Source: Paraphysoderma sedebokerense (Eukaryota > Blastocladiomycota > Physodermatomycetes > Physodermatales > Physodermataceae). Taken from it: a stretch of 21,033 nt of DNA. Location: contig JAHLJZ010000158.1 in assembly GCA_025602915.1 (NCBI GenBank), forward strand, positions 1 through 21,033. The letters run 5' to 3'. The position numbers were made by a program, and so were the translations under genes. The first letter of the stretch is position 1, and each line of letters opens with the position of its first letter. Shown here in pieces: positions 1-12,850 of this stretch. A model generated the notes under the pieces. It was not told the origin of the DNA. It searched no databases and saw nothing but the letters and a program-made list of their open reading frames with translations.

Positions 1-663
1 CTGATGAATGGATCTTCTGTTGCGCAGGATTTGCTATAGCAAGTGGGGCGACATTGGTTATTTTTGGAATCGAGTCAGCCCCTCAATATGACGGCTACTG
101 CATTTCAGTGACAGATATTGAGGAGTCTCAGCATTTTGTGTTACACATCGAAGTCTAGACCAAGATTAGGTGAGGATCTGGGAGGACGTTGGGGTGCCTC
201 TGTATTACACTTCATGTGTGACAAATGTGGGCGAGTATGATACAATATTTTTGTGTAATGTGACGGAACAGAATTCCCTTGGCTTTATAAATACAGATGA
301 CAGGTATATGAATTTGCAGCCACTTTGTAACACAGAAAAAAAAACAGATCGATGCGAACATCCATGTGAAAATTGCCATCCTTCGGCTATAAAAGAGGGT
401 GATGTCCCTTCCAGTTTTCTCATCCATCCCAAGAGTAGAAATGTAATCCTTTAATGGCATCAACGTTTGTCGGGTTGACTAATGTGGTGGATTCAGTTTA
501 TCAGCAACGCCAAGGTTCGCGGGTTTTTCTTTTGGATCACTTTCTCAAGAATGCGAAAACTAACCTGAACATTCAGTTTATATATCCAGGCCCACCGAAA
601 CAGTCTTCATCAAGAAAATTACATTCGAAGCAATCCGGATGCAAACGAACCAAATTGAACTGA
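1..663 (+). CDS. C-terminal part of an unrecognised Cys-rich membrane protein (5' end outside window)
   Basis: I do not recognise the family. A consistent four-exon reading covers 3-107, 170-442, 497-514 and 577-663, with introns of 62, 54 and 62 bp, all in phase 0. The last two introns have CTAAT or CTAAC branch-like sites and TTCAG acceptors. The first intron has a weak donor (GTGACA) and the third an unusual one (GTTCGC). About 160 residues result. They start with a hydrophobic segment (FCCAGFAIASGATLVIFGI) that looks like one membrane span. A region with many cysteines follows, including CEHPCENC, and then a short basic Ser/Lys tail. The cysteine spacing suggests an extracytoplasmic disulphide-bonded domain, which is inference. 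The start lies upstream of the window. Without splicing the reading breaks up, so the model depends on all three introns. Confidence 0.45.
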
Positions 664-1152
664 AAAAAAAAAGAAGAAATCTACTCATCTACTATGTCCG
701 TGGTTTTCGAAACAGAAGCGTTGGAATCTTTATTATTGTGTCAAGTGCTGTAATTCAGTATGTGGGCGTTGTGCCGTTTGACGTGATATGAAGAGGAAAG
801 CGATCCTGTTGGGTGAGGGCCTGAAGGGTGGTCGAAACAGTCTGAATCTTTATCATTGTGTCAAGTGCTGTAATTCAGTATGTAAGGGTTGTGCCGTTTG
901 ACATGATGTATGAGATGACGGATGTTCCGTAGGATAGAGTAATGGTGTGGTGATTAGGATATAGTTAGAAAGTAGAGTTTCTGATGTAGTCATATGTAGT
1001 CGCATGTAACACATAACATGGGCGATAGCGTAAGCGTCTAGCCCCCATAGTTTGTAATACTAAGGCCCAGCTACTCTCCTTGGTTCCCTCTCTCTCTGCT
1101 CCAGTCACTCCACTTGGACACACTTGCACACTGCTGAAATCCCTTGGCGGAC
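664..1152. other. Intergenic region upstream of COQ5
   Basis: This stretch lies between the stop of the first gene and the COQ5 start. Apart from the direct repeat entered separately I see no gene. A 71-codon minus-strand frame at 965-1180 has no recognisable protein character. Confidence 0.5.
724..913. repeat. Imperfect direct repeat, about 70 bp, period 120 bp
   Basis: The segment from 724 to about 790 recurs at 844 to about 910. The core GTGTCAAGTGCTGTAATTCA is identical in both copies, and the flanks differ at a handful of bases. A shorter match (CGAAACAG) at 708 and 833 extends the similarity with a 5-base length difference. It is non-coding in any sensible frame. It may be a local duplication or part of a dispersed repeat; one window cannot tell. 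Confidence 0.75.
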
Positions 1153-2035
1153 ATGAAAAAATCTTCCTGGTCAAATTCATTTCAGATCCGAATTATGATG
1201 CACAGTTTCTCATCTAGTATACGATTACGGTCTTTACGATCTTCATTGGCATGGGATGCTGCTTCTTTCATTCGGGTTCATAACTGTAGCCGTCGCAATG
1301 GACACTTTAATGCCGGGCAGCCGAAATCTAACCAGAATGGAACAGAATCGTCGAATGAAGGCGGACAGACGCATTTCGGATTTCAAACAGTACCAGAAAA
1401 TATGAAAGAAATGCTCGGTAACTTCATTATTCCTTGAATTTTGTATTTTTATTTCTTATTATGTGTTGGCGTTAAAGGAGTGGCAGAATCTGTGGACTAG
1501 AACTAGCATCTGGCACATCAGAGGTTTTTCATCAGCTCTTCCCAAATCTAACTTTTCTTTTAACCAAATAGTCGGAAAAGTGTTTGAAAATGTAGCCAGC
1601 AAATACGATGTAATGAATGATGCAATGAGTTTTGGTGTCCATCGATTTTGGAAAAATTACTTTATGCAACGATTGGCCCCTGGACCCTCAACGAAGCTGC
1701 TGGATGTTGCTGGTGGCACTGGTGTGTACTTACCATAACAACCTTACAGACAAGAAGAATTTTATTCAATTCACTTCTTATATGTTTTAGGCGATATCGC
1801 TTTAAGATTCTTGGATTATGTACGATCGCATTATGGTAGTCTGAAATCTGCCAAGGTCACTGTTCTTGATATTAATCCGGCAATGTTGGAAGTCGGTAAA
1901 GAAAGGTTTTCAAAACTTGGATTCCAACCTGAAAACGGTAAGACAGGAATATTGACTTTGCAAGGCTCTTACACCAATCCTTCTCCTCCATAGATCCCCA
2001 TGTTTCCTTCCAAGTCGGAAATGCCGTGAAAATAG
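1153..2035 (+). CDS. COQ5: COQ5, 2-methoxy-6-polyprenyl-1,4-benzoquinol methylase (first four exons; 3' half not resolvable)
   Basis: COQ5 is the SAM-dependent C-methyltransferase of ubiquinone synthesis, acting at the matrix face of the inner mitochondrial membrane in the CoQ synthome. Exons are 1153-1417, 1572-1721, 1791-1937 and 1994 to about 2030, joined in frame by introns of 154, 69 and 56 bp. The family hallmark THFGFQTV precedes the first intron. [18 protein letters not shown] follows it, then SAM motif I ([10 protein letters not shown], about residues 131-140) and [10 protein letters not shown]. The fourth exon opens with the expected VSFQVGNA. The first ATG is at 1153; ATGs at 1195 and 1198 would start directly on an Arg/Ser-rich, acid-poor mitochondrial presequence and are equally plausible. 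After GNA the remaining 130 or so residues of the family cannot be read in any open frame (see the next entry). The gene may be broken, or the sequence may be faulty there. Confidence 0.85.
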
Positions 2036-2500
2036 GCTGCTTAAAAATTCAACCCGAACAATTCCATGTCTGTTGCCTTTCCTTGCCATTCTGTTTCCGA
2101 CTGGAATCTCCGAAGTTCTGTTCGTCCATCTTTTACCAATCACCCTGAATTTTGCAAGCCTATTAATATCTGTAGACTCAATTCTATTTTCTTTGGAGTG
2201 AGCAATTCTTATTCTTTAATGTCTTTCAAACCTCAAGTTATTCCACAATTCCTTGACCACATCAATGAATCGCTATCGTTGCAGTCTGAACTCTGTCAGA
2301 CTCATCTACTTAATTCAACTCCTTCGAATGGCTTCCGGCAGCGGAAACCCCTGACATGTTTGGAATCCAACGAGTTTCATCCTCAACATGAACCAAGGTT
2401 TGTGGAGAGGAACATGGAAATGTGTCACTCATCATACAGTGAGTTTCGATACATCAATGAAGATCAAAAACTGACAAAATCCCTGAATAATCCACCGTCG
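2036..2500. pseudogene. Scrambled tail shared by COQ5 (+) and cysteine dioxygenase (-)
   Basis: This stretch should carry the C-terminal half of COQ5 on the plus strand. On the minus strand it should carry the rest of the cysteine dioxygenase. There is not room for both, and neither is intact. On the plus strand, short COQ5-like pieces occur in the correct order: FTNHPE with LQ and AY traces near 2133-2160, VIPQF near 2237-2251, and FHPQHE with FVE near 2370-2400. They are separated by segments of the wrong length. A 148-codon plus frame (2066-2512) runs through these pieces but does not match the family end to end. On the minus strand a VD...FDLH trace near 2460-2500 resembles the residues after the YTR motif of cysteine dioxygenase. 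The fragment matches are from memory and individually weak. Confidence 0.35.
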
Positions 2501-2544
2501 TCTGCGGTTTAGAACTACAGGTATGCATAATCATGGATACAAAC

Positions 2545-2726
2545 CTCGTGTATCGACAAGAATCAAATAATGCATATTTTTCCCAATCTTGAATGTTTGA
2601 TGAATATTTCTCCATCAAATTTATCACCCTGTTGACATCCACCTCCTTGGAGTCAAGACCATTCACCCCTAATTCTTTATGTAGAAAAAGACACAGTTCA
2701 TCCAAACAGGAGGGAGTAAATATCAT
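2545..2726 (-). CDS. Cysteine dioxygenase, N-terminal exon only
   Basis: Cysteine dioxygenase is a mononuclear iron cupin enzyme that oxidises L-cysteine to cysteine sulfinate. The minus-strand exon from ATG 2726 gives about 60 residues that follow the family N-terminus: a LDELCLFLHKEL helix, a VNRVINLMEKY helix, then DWEKYALFDSCRYTR, matching the W-x-x-Y-x-x-F-D-x-x-x-Y-T-R pattern of the family. A donor-like GTTTGT follows in phase 2. The metal-binding H-x-H and third His, which lie further on in the family, are not found, because the gene runs tail-to-tail into the scrambled COQ5 end. It is therefore partial or a pseudogene. The start fits, since the ATG lies only a few residues before the conserved helix. 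The PP2C gene is divergent from it, 379 bp away. Confidence 0.7.
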
Positions 2727-3105
2727 CGAAATTTGAGGAGTCAGTCATTGTCGAAGTCGCTTAATTACAGTAGCAACAAATTTTGCGGTCAGTTTACAAA
2801 TGGTTGAATCCGAATTCGGAGTCTTGCGGAGGACCTTGGGTTTGAGAAAGTGTGGTTACCGCGAGAAAAATAACGTATATTCCAATGTCGAAGAAAATAT
2901 AATTCTTCTGTACTATAGTAAATTATAACTTCTGTATATTGTCTATGTTTAAGTCGGAGAGAATAATATCCGCATTTTGATTGGTCTGAGAAATTCATGC
3001 CCACTGGTCGGGGAGGCTGTGGCGCCCACTCTGAATCATATGCTTCCCTTTTTCAGTTTTTGTCACTTCCGAAACTACAACTCAATTTCAACAGAATAGT
3101 ATTTG
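2727..3105. other. Divergent intergenic region between cysteine dioxygenase and PP2C
   Basis: This is probably the shared promoter space of the two divergent genes. I see no further gene; a 71-codon minus frame at 2789-3004 has no recognisable features. Confidence 0.5.
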
Positions 3106-4850
3106 ATGCCCGGTTATAGCACTGAAGTATTGCCCGACAGCGCTCCGAATCTGAAGAAGTCATCAAAGTTTGCATCAGCATGGAAGAAATTGGTTGGTTT
3201 TTTGGCTGCGCCGATTAAAAATGGATCTAGTGCAACACTTTTCTCCGAGTCGATGTTTGATAATGTCTTAACGGATCAACAAATTGAACGAATCTTAACT
3301 GAAAATGAAAAATGTATAAATACGAATTATGGACCTATTCAATCAATTCATACGAATTCTCTCGCTTCGAATGAACCGAACGAAGATTATTTCAGCCTAG
3401 GATATCATCAAGGTCGGTTTGTGTTTGGAATCTTTGATGGTCATGGAGGACCTCATTGTGGTGCTGTGTTGAAAGAATATCTGGCATCGTATGTTTTGCG
3501 GGCTGTAGAAAATGTGAATGTTCCCACGGATTCCGAGACCAGGATAAAGTTGGTTTCCAAAGCGATTGTCGACGCTTTTAATCGACTTGACGGAGAATTG
3601 ACCGTAATACCCGCAAAATTATTTCCGAGGCTGTCGAAGGGCTCGGCTAAAACTCCGATGGACATAGTAGAAATTCGGAGGTTGCTGGCGCCGTCGCTCT
3701 CTGGGGCTGTGGGTATTTCGGTTTATTTAGAGGTATGTCTTTGCTACTGTAAACTAAAACGTAAAACACTTCGCAGCATGAGCGTTGACATATTCTCTTA
3801 TTGTCATAGAATAATATCTTGTATGTGGCCAATTGCGGAGACTGTAGGTGTCTCCTGGGTAGGAAGAACGACGATGGAAGTTGTGCGATTTTGGAGATGT
3901 CGCGGGAACATGATTGTACGAATGAAGATGAGGTAAAACGACTACATCAAATGCATCCGGGCGAAGAGCGTACAATCATTCGCAGTCATCCGATAGCGGG
4001 TGGTTCCCGTTTGTTAGGAAGTTTAGTACCAACAAGATGTATGTGTACTTTTTCCATCTTTTGAATACTCCTCTCCGAATATCGGCTAATATCAGCAATT
4101 ACTGCAGCATTCGGCGATAATGTATACAAGTGGCCTAAGAAATGGCAAGAGACTATTCTTCCGGCCATTCGAAAGAAACGTGGACGGTCAAACGAGACGA
4201 CTCCTGATCATTATTTCACACCTGTTCGTATTCTGATTGACCTTTGACGGTGATTTTTTTGCTGTTTCGGGGCTAACCCTTCCCTGTATGTTTAGCCTTA
4301 TCTTACAAGCACACCTGAAATCACATATCGGAAATTACAAAAAGGTGATCGTTTTCTAGTTCTTGCGACCGACGGCTTATTCGACGATCTGAACAACGAG
4401 GAAGTAGTATGGCTAGTATCTCAGCACTTGGACAAGTTTCACAATCGAGATCTCTTTTCCTCCCCTCTGTCGTCACCGACCACACCCACTTCCAACTTGT
4501 CACCAGACAGTCCTTCGCAGAAACATAAGCCTTCAGTACGACACCCTCGAACCGTAACATCTTCATCACAATACTGGCAATACAATGATGAACCATTGAG
4601 TACCCATTTAATACGCAATGCTTTAGGTGGTGCTGATCGACAACGATTATCACATCTACTGTCAATGAAGTACCCGAAAAGCAGGGATTTTCGGGACGAC
4701 GTAACGGTGTTGGTGGTAGTGTTTGATGAGGATTTTGTTAATGGTTTATCTGACGAAAATGTGACGAAGGAAACAGATGCCCCAGAGACGATTGAGGGTA
4801 TTGAAGTCATTGATTTGAACAAGGAACTAGAGATACCGATTATTGAATGA
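3106..4850 (+). CDS. PP2C-type phosphatase of the pyruvate dehydrogenase phosphatase (PDP/Ptc5) family
   Basis: This is a metal-dependent Ser/Thr phosphatase. The closest family I recognise is the mitochondrial pyruvate dehydrogenase phosphatase, which reactivates the E1 subunit. Exons 3106-3732, 3810-4038, 4108-4223 and 4296-4850 join in frame to 508 residues, with introns of 77, 69 and 72 bp. The third intron has the unusual donor GTTCGT. Metal-binding motifs are FGIFDGHGG (D111), VANCGDCR (D220), LATDGLFDDL (D350) and FRDDVTVLVV (D458, D459). The PDP-specific RLLGSLVPTR/SFGD segment, the YHTP-like HYFTPPYLT element and the C-terminal THLIRNALGG with RLSHLLSM favour PDP over generic PP2C. 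The N-terminus is Lys/Ser-rich but not a textbook presequence, so mitochondrial location is inferred from family. ATG 3106 is the first in-frame Met. Confidence 0.9.
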
Positions 4851-5294
4851 AACGGATGCTTATTTTTGGTGCTAATTGCTACCCAAATTAACATAATTTT
4901 TCTGTTGTATATAAGATTCCTGTATATATTAAAGAACGTTGTACTTCAAATAACAACGTATCTTAATTGTCTTGCGATTAGCAATTACACATATCTTCGG
5001 TCTATCAATATTCTTTTCCTGTCTATGAACATCACCGGTTTGAAACTACGATATCTATAATATTTACATGGATTAGGTTTAGGCGAATATTTAAATTCAA
5101 AACTTGACTCGCAGAGCGATGCTCTAGGCTGCTTATGTACAATATTTACAATATTCAGAGATTTTCAATTGTCCGCTAAGGCTGAATATAACCATCGTAA
5201 ACTGCTGTTTGACCAAATATTCGTGAATTCTCCAGCGCCCTAATCCCAAATTTCAGTGTTAACAAAGCTGGGGACGACAGCGTTTTCTTCGGTT
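4851..5294. other. Convergent intergenic region
   Basis: This is AT-rich 3' flank of two convergent genes, PP2C (+) and GH17 (-). A 64-codon plus frame at 4866-5060 is hydrophobic only because of AT bias. I see no gene, tRNA or repeat. Confidence 0.5.
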
Positions 5295-6487
5295 TCATTT
5301 CGAGGCCAGACAAGATTGGGCGGAAACTTTGCCTAAATCGATTTTTAATTTTCGATCTGAGGTCGCGATTCCTGCGTTGAGCATTAACAAACGAAGTTCG
5401 AAGAGAAAAACCAAGTGATATGTTGAAGAAAATTAGAGTGCTTTGTTTTGTAACGTACCCCAGTTGTGTTCTATGCCTCCTTGGGACTTCCAGTTGGCAT
5501 TGAACGCTTCAAAATAAAAATACCGAACTTTCAATCGATTTGCGATGCAAGAGGTTTTGGCAGCATAATACTCAAGATTGCTGAGAGAAGGAATAGCATT
5601 ATTGATTCTCGCACCACCTGACGGCCACCCCTATTCATTTTGAATGTTAAACTGAGGTGGACAAAATTTAAACTGAGATTGACGTACGGTTTCGCCGATA
5701 ATTAACTGCTTCTTTCCCGAAATTGATTTCGCCTTTCTGATAAGATTTGGTAAAATGCGATTGGCAGCTGCTTTCACATCCTCACCGGCATAATAAGTAT
5801 GCAGATTCATTACAACGAAGTCAACATTATCAACCAATCTTTTCGAATATTTGGTGATGACATCCGATGTCGTAAGTTTCACCTTCTTGTAGCCATACTT
5901 ATCCAAGAGCTTCCGAATTTGCTTAATTCGGGCAATTAGATCAGACTCGGGCATCATGTTGGCAAACAACACTTCGTTTCCGACAGATATTCCTATTAGA
6001 TGAGACAGTGAGGGACGTTTTCGAAGATATGATTCAAGATGGTTGGTTTGTGTCGCGAAGACTGACGGGTCGTTAGACATGCGCAGACCGAATAACAATT
6101 TGACCTTGTGCTTTCGAGTTGATTCGATGACAGCAATACCTAGTACAAATGTACTTTGTGAGCTATCTGCGCAGAACTGCCCACCTGGAAAATCGACGGT
6201 CATACCATTCCGTCCGTTCTGGCAAGAAAATTCGTAAGTACGGATCATATTAGTGAGATTGGCCAACATTTTGATATCTCTATCTATACTTTGCGGGGTC
6301 GCTGTGTTACAATCATATGAAGTCCGCCAAGGACTATAAGCTAGTCCATCAAACAGTTCTGTGCACAATTCAGTCAATTACGGATTATTGCTCATGTAGC
6401 TTAAAGGTCGAAAGACATACTTTGCTGGCACGAAAAGCCAATCTGCACGAGCAGAAGGATGGCGAGAATCGCAGGTATCACAGTCAT
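5295..6487 (-). CDS. Secreted GH17 glucan 1,3-beta-glucosidase / glucanosyltransferase (Bgl2-like)
   Basis: Family GH17 enzymes act on cell-wall beta-1,3-glucan outside the cell. Exons on the minus strand are 6421-6487, 6206-6358, 5688-6139, 5459-5630 and 5295-5371, giving 306 residues. The first exon encodes a signal peptide: a short N-region, the core AILAILLLVQIGF, then SCQQ. The mature part begins LFDGLAYSPWR. Catalytic motifs are ISVGNEVLF (acid/base E129) and IGETGWPS (nucleophile E223), the latter formed only by splicing out 5631-5687. FVVMNLHTYY, YFYFEAF and the terminal HNWG complete the family pattern. The 6140-6205 intron is 66 bp, stop-free and in frame. Removing it restores the usual spacing between IRTY and KLLFGL; retaining it would add 22 residues. 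No GPI signal is seen, so the enzyme is probably secreted or wall-bound. Confidence 0.92.
6140..6205 (-). other. In-frame 66-bp intron in the GH17 gene
   Basis: On the minus strand this segment begins GTATGA and ends TACTAG, in phase 1. It is a multiple of three and contains no stop in the reading frame, so retention would give a 22-residue insertion before the KLLFGL strand. I chose splicing because the inserted residues have no counterpart in the GH17 fold as I know it. Confidence 0.6.
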
Positions 6488-7478
6488 TCAAATGATGGAT
6501 GCAACAAAAACAGTTAGTCAATTATCCAGTTGTAATAAATAATCCTGCAGTCTCACTCTCAATAGTCAATCGTGAATAGTTCTGGGCCGAATTGAACTTT
6601 GAAGTCAACGAAGAAAAGGTTTGATCGATTTTCTCACGGAGATCGCACCTTAATGATTTTCAGTCAAATATGACGGAAATGCACCCTTCAGTTGATGTTA
6701 TAACTAGTACTAAAACCAGTACACAAGTGTTATTGAACAAAATAAAGCTGTGTTATTAGCGAGACAAGAATGCTCAATTAAACTAGTGGACATAATTGAC
6801 GCCAACTTGCATTGAATGGTTGGACGTAATCTATCCGATGGCTGGGGCAATCAAGAAAGATGATTCATTTACTCTCACTTTGATGTTGCATCGGTTTTTT
6901 TTTTGTTACGATAGATGAACTTCTTCTTTCAATTATTTCTGGGGCTAAATCTCAACCATGGTTGTGAAACTTCCACGCTTCTCCGCATTTGGTGGAGAAC
7001 AAACGCTCGCAACTGCCAATTCAGGCGACATGCGATGATGGGACGCTGGTTTGGTCTTGAGTTATAACGATTGAAGATGATAGGAGTACATATGGTCTAC
7101 CTGGCCATCTCCGACAAGCACAAGCGCTTAGGTACTTTGGGAGTTCGATGGAGGAACATATCAATTATCCATCAACTCATCCAGTTGCGGCATCCAGACT
7201 GGCGACTGATAGTAATATTAGTGTAATATTAGACACAAAGAGAATAAATATCCTCTCGAATTGTTGCCAAAACAGGCCCAGGGCAACCTGACGCGCGATA
7301 GTGTACGGGAGCATCTCCCGTGGGTGTTATGTGTTTCTGGGCAGGGGAGTATTCGAGGCTCACATCCAGAAGTGTAAGAGAATTGAGCAGACGGAGAGAT
7401 GAAATGCAGAGAGTCTAAAATAAAGATAATATATTGCAGCGGATAGATAGAAGAAGAACATCGAGGGATAGATGGCTG
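6488..7478. other. Divergent intergenic region (GH17 / PAK promoters)
   Basis: About 990 bp separate the divergent GH17 and PAK starts. I see no convincing gene. There is a 12-base perfect palindrome (CAACCATGGTTG, 6953-6964), an oligo-T run near 6895, and a TA-rich stretch (TAAAGATAATATATTG, about 7421-7436) some 45 bp before the PAK ATG. A long minus frame over 7218-7634 is a shadow of the low-stop, C-rich PAK exon 1. Confidence 0.45.
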
Positions 7479-10545
<3,067 letters not shown>

Positions 10546-11107
10546 TATTGGATGACGCCTATCATGTAAAGTAACATTATCTCTTCCCCGCCCCTTTCGA
10601 TGGTTATCTGATTGCATCTTAATAACAGAATTATAATTCTATGTGTTGCAACAATTCATTTTTATTTGTAATCGCCGACATAAAATATTATTGCTAAAAA
10701 TTCTAGTTCATCTTGTGTGCTTATATTTGTTTATTTTCGTATTATATTATCGCAAGCTCTTCCAATCTACAATTGCGTAACATGCACAAGTTTGAGAGTG
10801 AAAACTAGTTTTCTCACGTTGGTTATTCATAGTCTTGGATAAAATACGTAAATCTTAGTTGGGATGGATCTTTTTTCTGTCTTGTTGACTCTGTCTAAAA
10901 GACTTTTGGGAAGATTTGTAATTAGATTATGTAAATTTAAATTGGGAGATTACAAGTGAGAATCTTGTTTATGCGTTGCAGACTGTTTTCGTCGCTTGCA
11001 ACGTAATCCGAATGTGTGGCACAAGCAAAACTGAGTTTTTGAGGAAGTTCACTCTCTCTCATTTTAGCTTTATGTTTCGTCGCACATTGATCAAACAACA
11101 CATATCT
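10546..11107. other. Convergent intergenic region
   Basis: This is 3' flanking sequence between PAK (+) and Ufe1/syntaxin-18 (-). It is AT-rich, with no ORF, RNA gene or repeat that I can support. Confidence 0.5.
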
Positions 11108-12677
11108 TTAATCATACCAATCCAAAAATAGCAATACAAAAGTCAACACAATCAATATCACAAGAACAATTATTCTTGAATCGCTTCCCCTTTTCTGAGC
11201 CTTCACCAGGTACTTGTTTCCCTCTCTTACATTATCAGTTTGCAAGGTTGCATCATTATACAGTTGGGTAATTACTGATGATTGAGCGGATAAATGATGT
11301 GAGAGTTGTGTCTGTATGTTGGCTATCTCTAAAAGTGTTGATTCAGCTTGACTGTTAAGTGGATGAACACGGAAAGACGAGGAGGGATGTTAGGTTTTTG
11401 AAGATGTAGAAGAGAGCAATGAGAACAATGTGGGAATAGAGAGAATAAACCGAATAAAAGAAAAACAAGATAACATGGTGACGCACCGAACGTGTTCTAA
11501 CTTCGATTCAAGCCGATTCATAATTTCTCGGTTTTCACTCTCCAACAACATTTTTTCTTGCGTCGACAATGAATTTTCAATATCATCATCCTCTTCGTAC
11601 AGATCTTCATCCTCTTGAATCGGAAGTGAAGACGAAGTAGACATCAAATTTGATTTCGGACTCGATGATAGAGTAGACGGTAGCAAGGGCGGCGTCGATG
11701 GAAGTGGTGTTATGGGGCTGGCGTGTTTGGTAAAGTTATCGGCATGGATATTGGAAGATAAGGTTCAGCTCACAATTATTCTGATATAAGAGTGTCATTA
11801 TGAAATGTACCTATTATGTCGTTCCATTTCTCTTTGGACTCTTTTTTCTTGCTGTTGTCTATGAAATTTCGATACCTCCATCAACCACGCACTCAATAGC
11901 CAAACTATTGCATTGTAATGGCCCAACAGAATAAATTGATGTTGCATTGATGCTTCACGAAATTCAGAAATTGAAGGATCCATCCAATTTAGGAGTTTCG
12001 ATGACATTGAGTCTGTTATCAAATCTTTGGGTAACGTCTTTCGGGATTGGTCTGTACATTCGGATTGGATTAATCACCGTACTAGAAACAAGAATCTGAT
12101 CAGTGATTATACATACCGACAATCGCAGTCAACTTTTTCACTTGTTCCATGCATCTTGCGATAAAAAGTTTACAATTCAAATCTATTTCGTCTTTCTGTT
12201 TATCAGACAAGTATGACACATCATCGCCTAATTTGAATATCTCGCTAACTTCGCTATCTGTAATTCGCAGTGCGGACAATAATACAGTTGTATTGGAAGA
12301 CGATGACGAAGATAGATTTAAAGTGTTCTGAGGGTTGGCAGATATATGTACAGAAGATGAACGTGAAATTGGCCGTTTCGAGGAGCTTAAATACGCCCGA
12401 CGAATTCGATAAAGATATATTCTAAGCGAATGAATATGAGCGGCCTAATGATGAGTTGAGAATAATCATGAATACTTTCTATGTAGCGGCCACAAAAGGA
12501 TAACAGAATAAAACCGACCACCCTGTAGGCTTCTTTCGTGAACTCATCCTTGGGTTGCCGCTTAGTTGAGACGTTGGTAGTCTTGTTTTTTCTCTTCCGC
12601 AAGGACGACGATGAACTGAGGGGCGGTTCAATGGTGATTGCGATTTGCTTAAATGTTGAAGTTATGTCTACGGCCAT
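11108..12677 (-). CDS. UFE1: Syntaxin-18/Ufe1-type ER Qa-SNARE
   Basis: Ufe1/syntaxin-18 is the ER t-SNARE for Golgi-to-ER retrograde vesicles and ER membrane fusion, working with Sec20, Use1 and Sec22. Minus-strand exons 12522-12677, 12117-12444, 11811-12051, 11487-11717 and 11108-11351 join in frame for 399 residues, with introns of 77, 65, 93 and 135 bp. The N-terminus MAVDITSTFKQ matches syntaxin-18, which decides the start over upstream in-frame Mets. FTKEAYRAAHIHSLRIYL fits the N-terminal helical domain. An acidic, Ser-rich linker follows (EDEDLYEEDDDIENS), then STQEKMLLESEN, the Qa motif (TLLEIANIQTQLSHHLSAQ and on), and a C-terminal membrane anchor ending LLFLDWYD, the typical Ufe1/STX18 ending with almost no lumenal tail. 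The PNPOx gene lies 173 bp upstream on the same strand. Confidence 0.9.
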
Positions 12678-12850
12678 GGATATTTCAGCAAACTGTGAGG
12701 TAAGGGCTCCCAAGCTGAGATTTGAATAGATTTTGGACATAAGAATTTTATTACGTGGAGTTAGAACGAATGTACACAATAACATAAGCAATTTTCAAAT
12801 TATATTACTACTGTTTCATACTTCATTTAAATATAGGATGCGCATATTAA

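Noticed and set aside
2066-2512. Plus-strand ORF of 148 codons taken as an independent gene
   Set aside because: It contains short COQ5-like fragments in the right order, so it is better read as disrupted COQ5 tail than as a separate gene.
4439-4894. Minus-strand ORF of 151 codons
   Set aside because: It lies antisense to the last PP2C exon, which is well supported; it is a shadow frame.
6953-6964. Perfect 12-base palindrome CAACCATGGTTG as a regulator site
   Set aside because: A single occurrence of this length is expected by chance in a window this size, and no partner site is seen near the PAK or GH17 starts.
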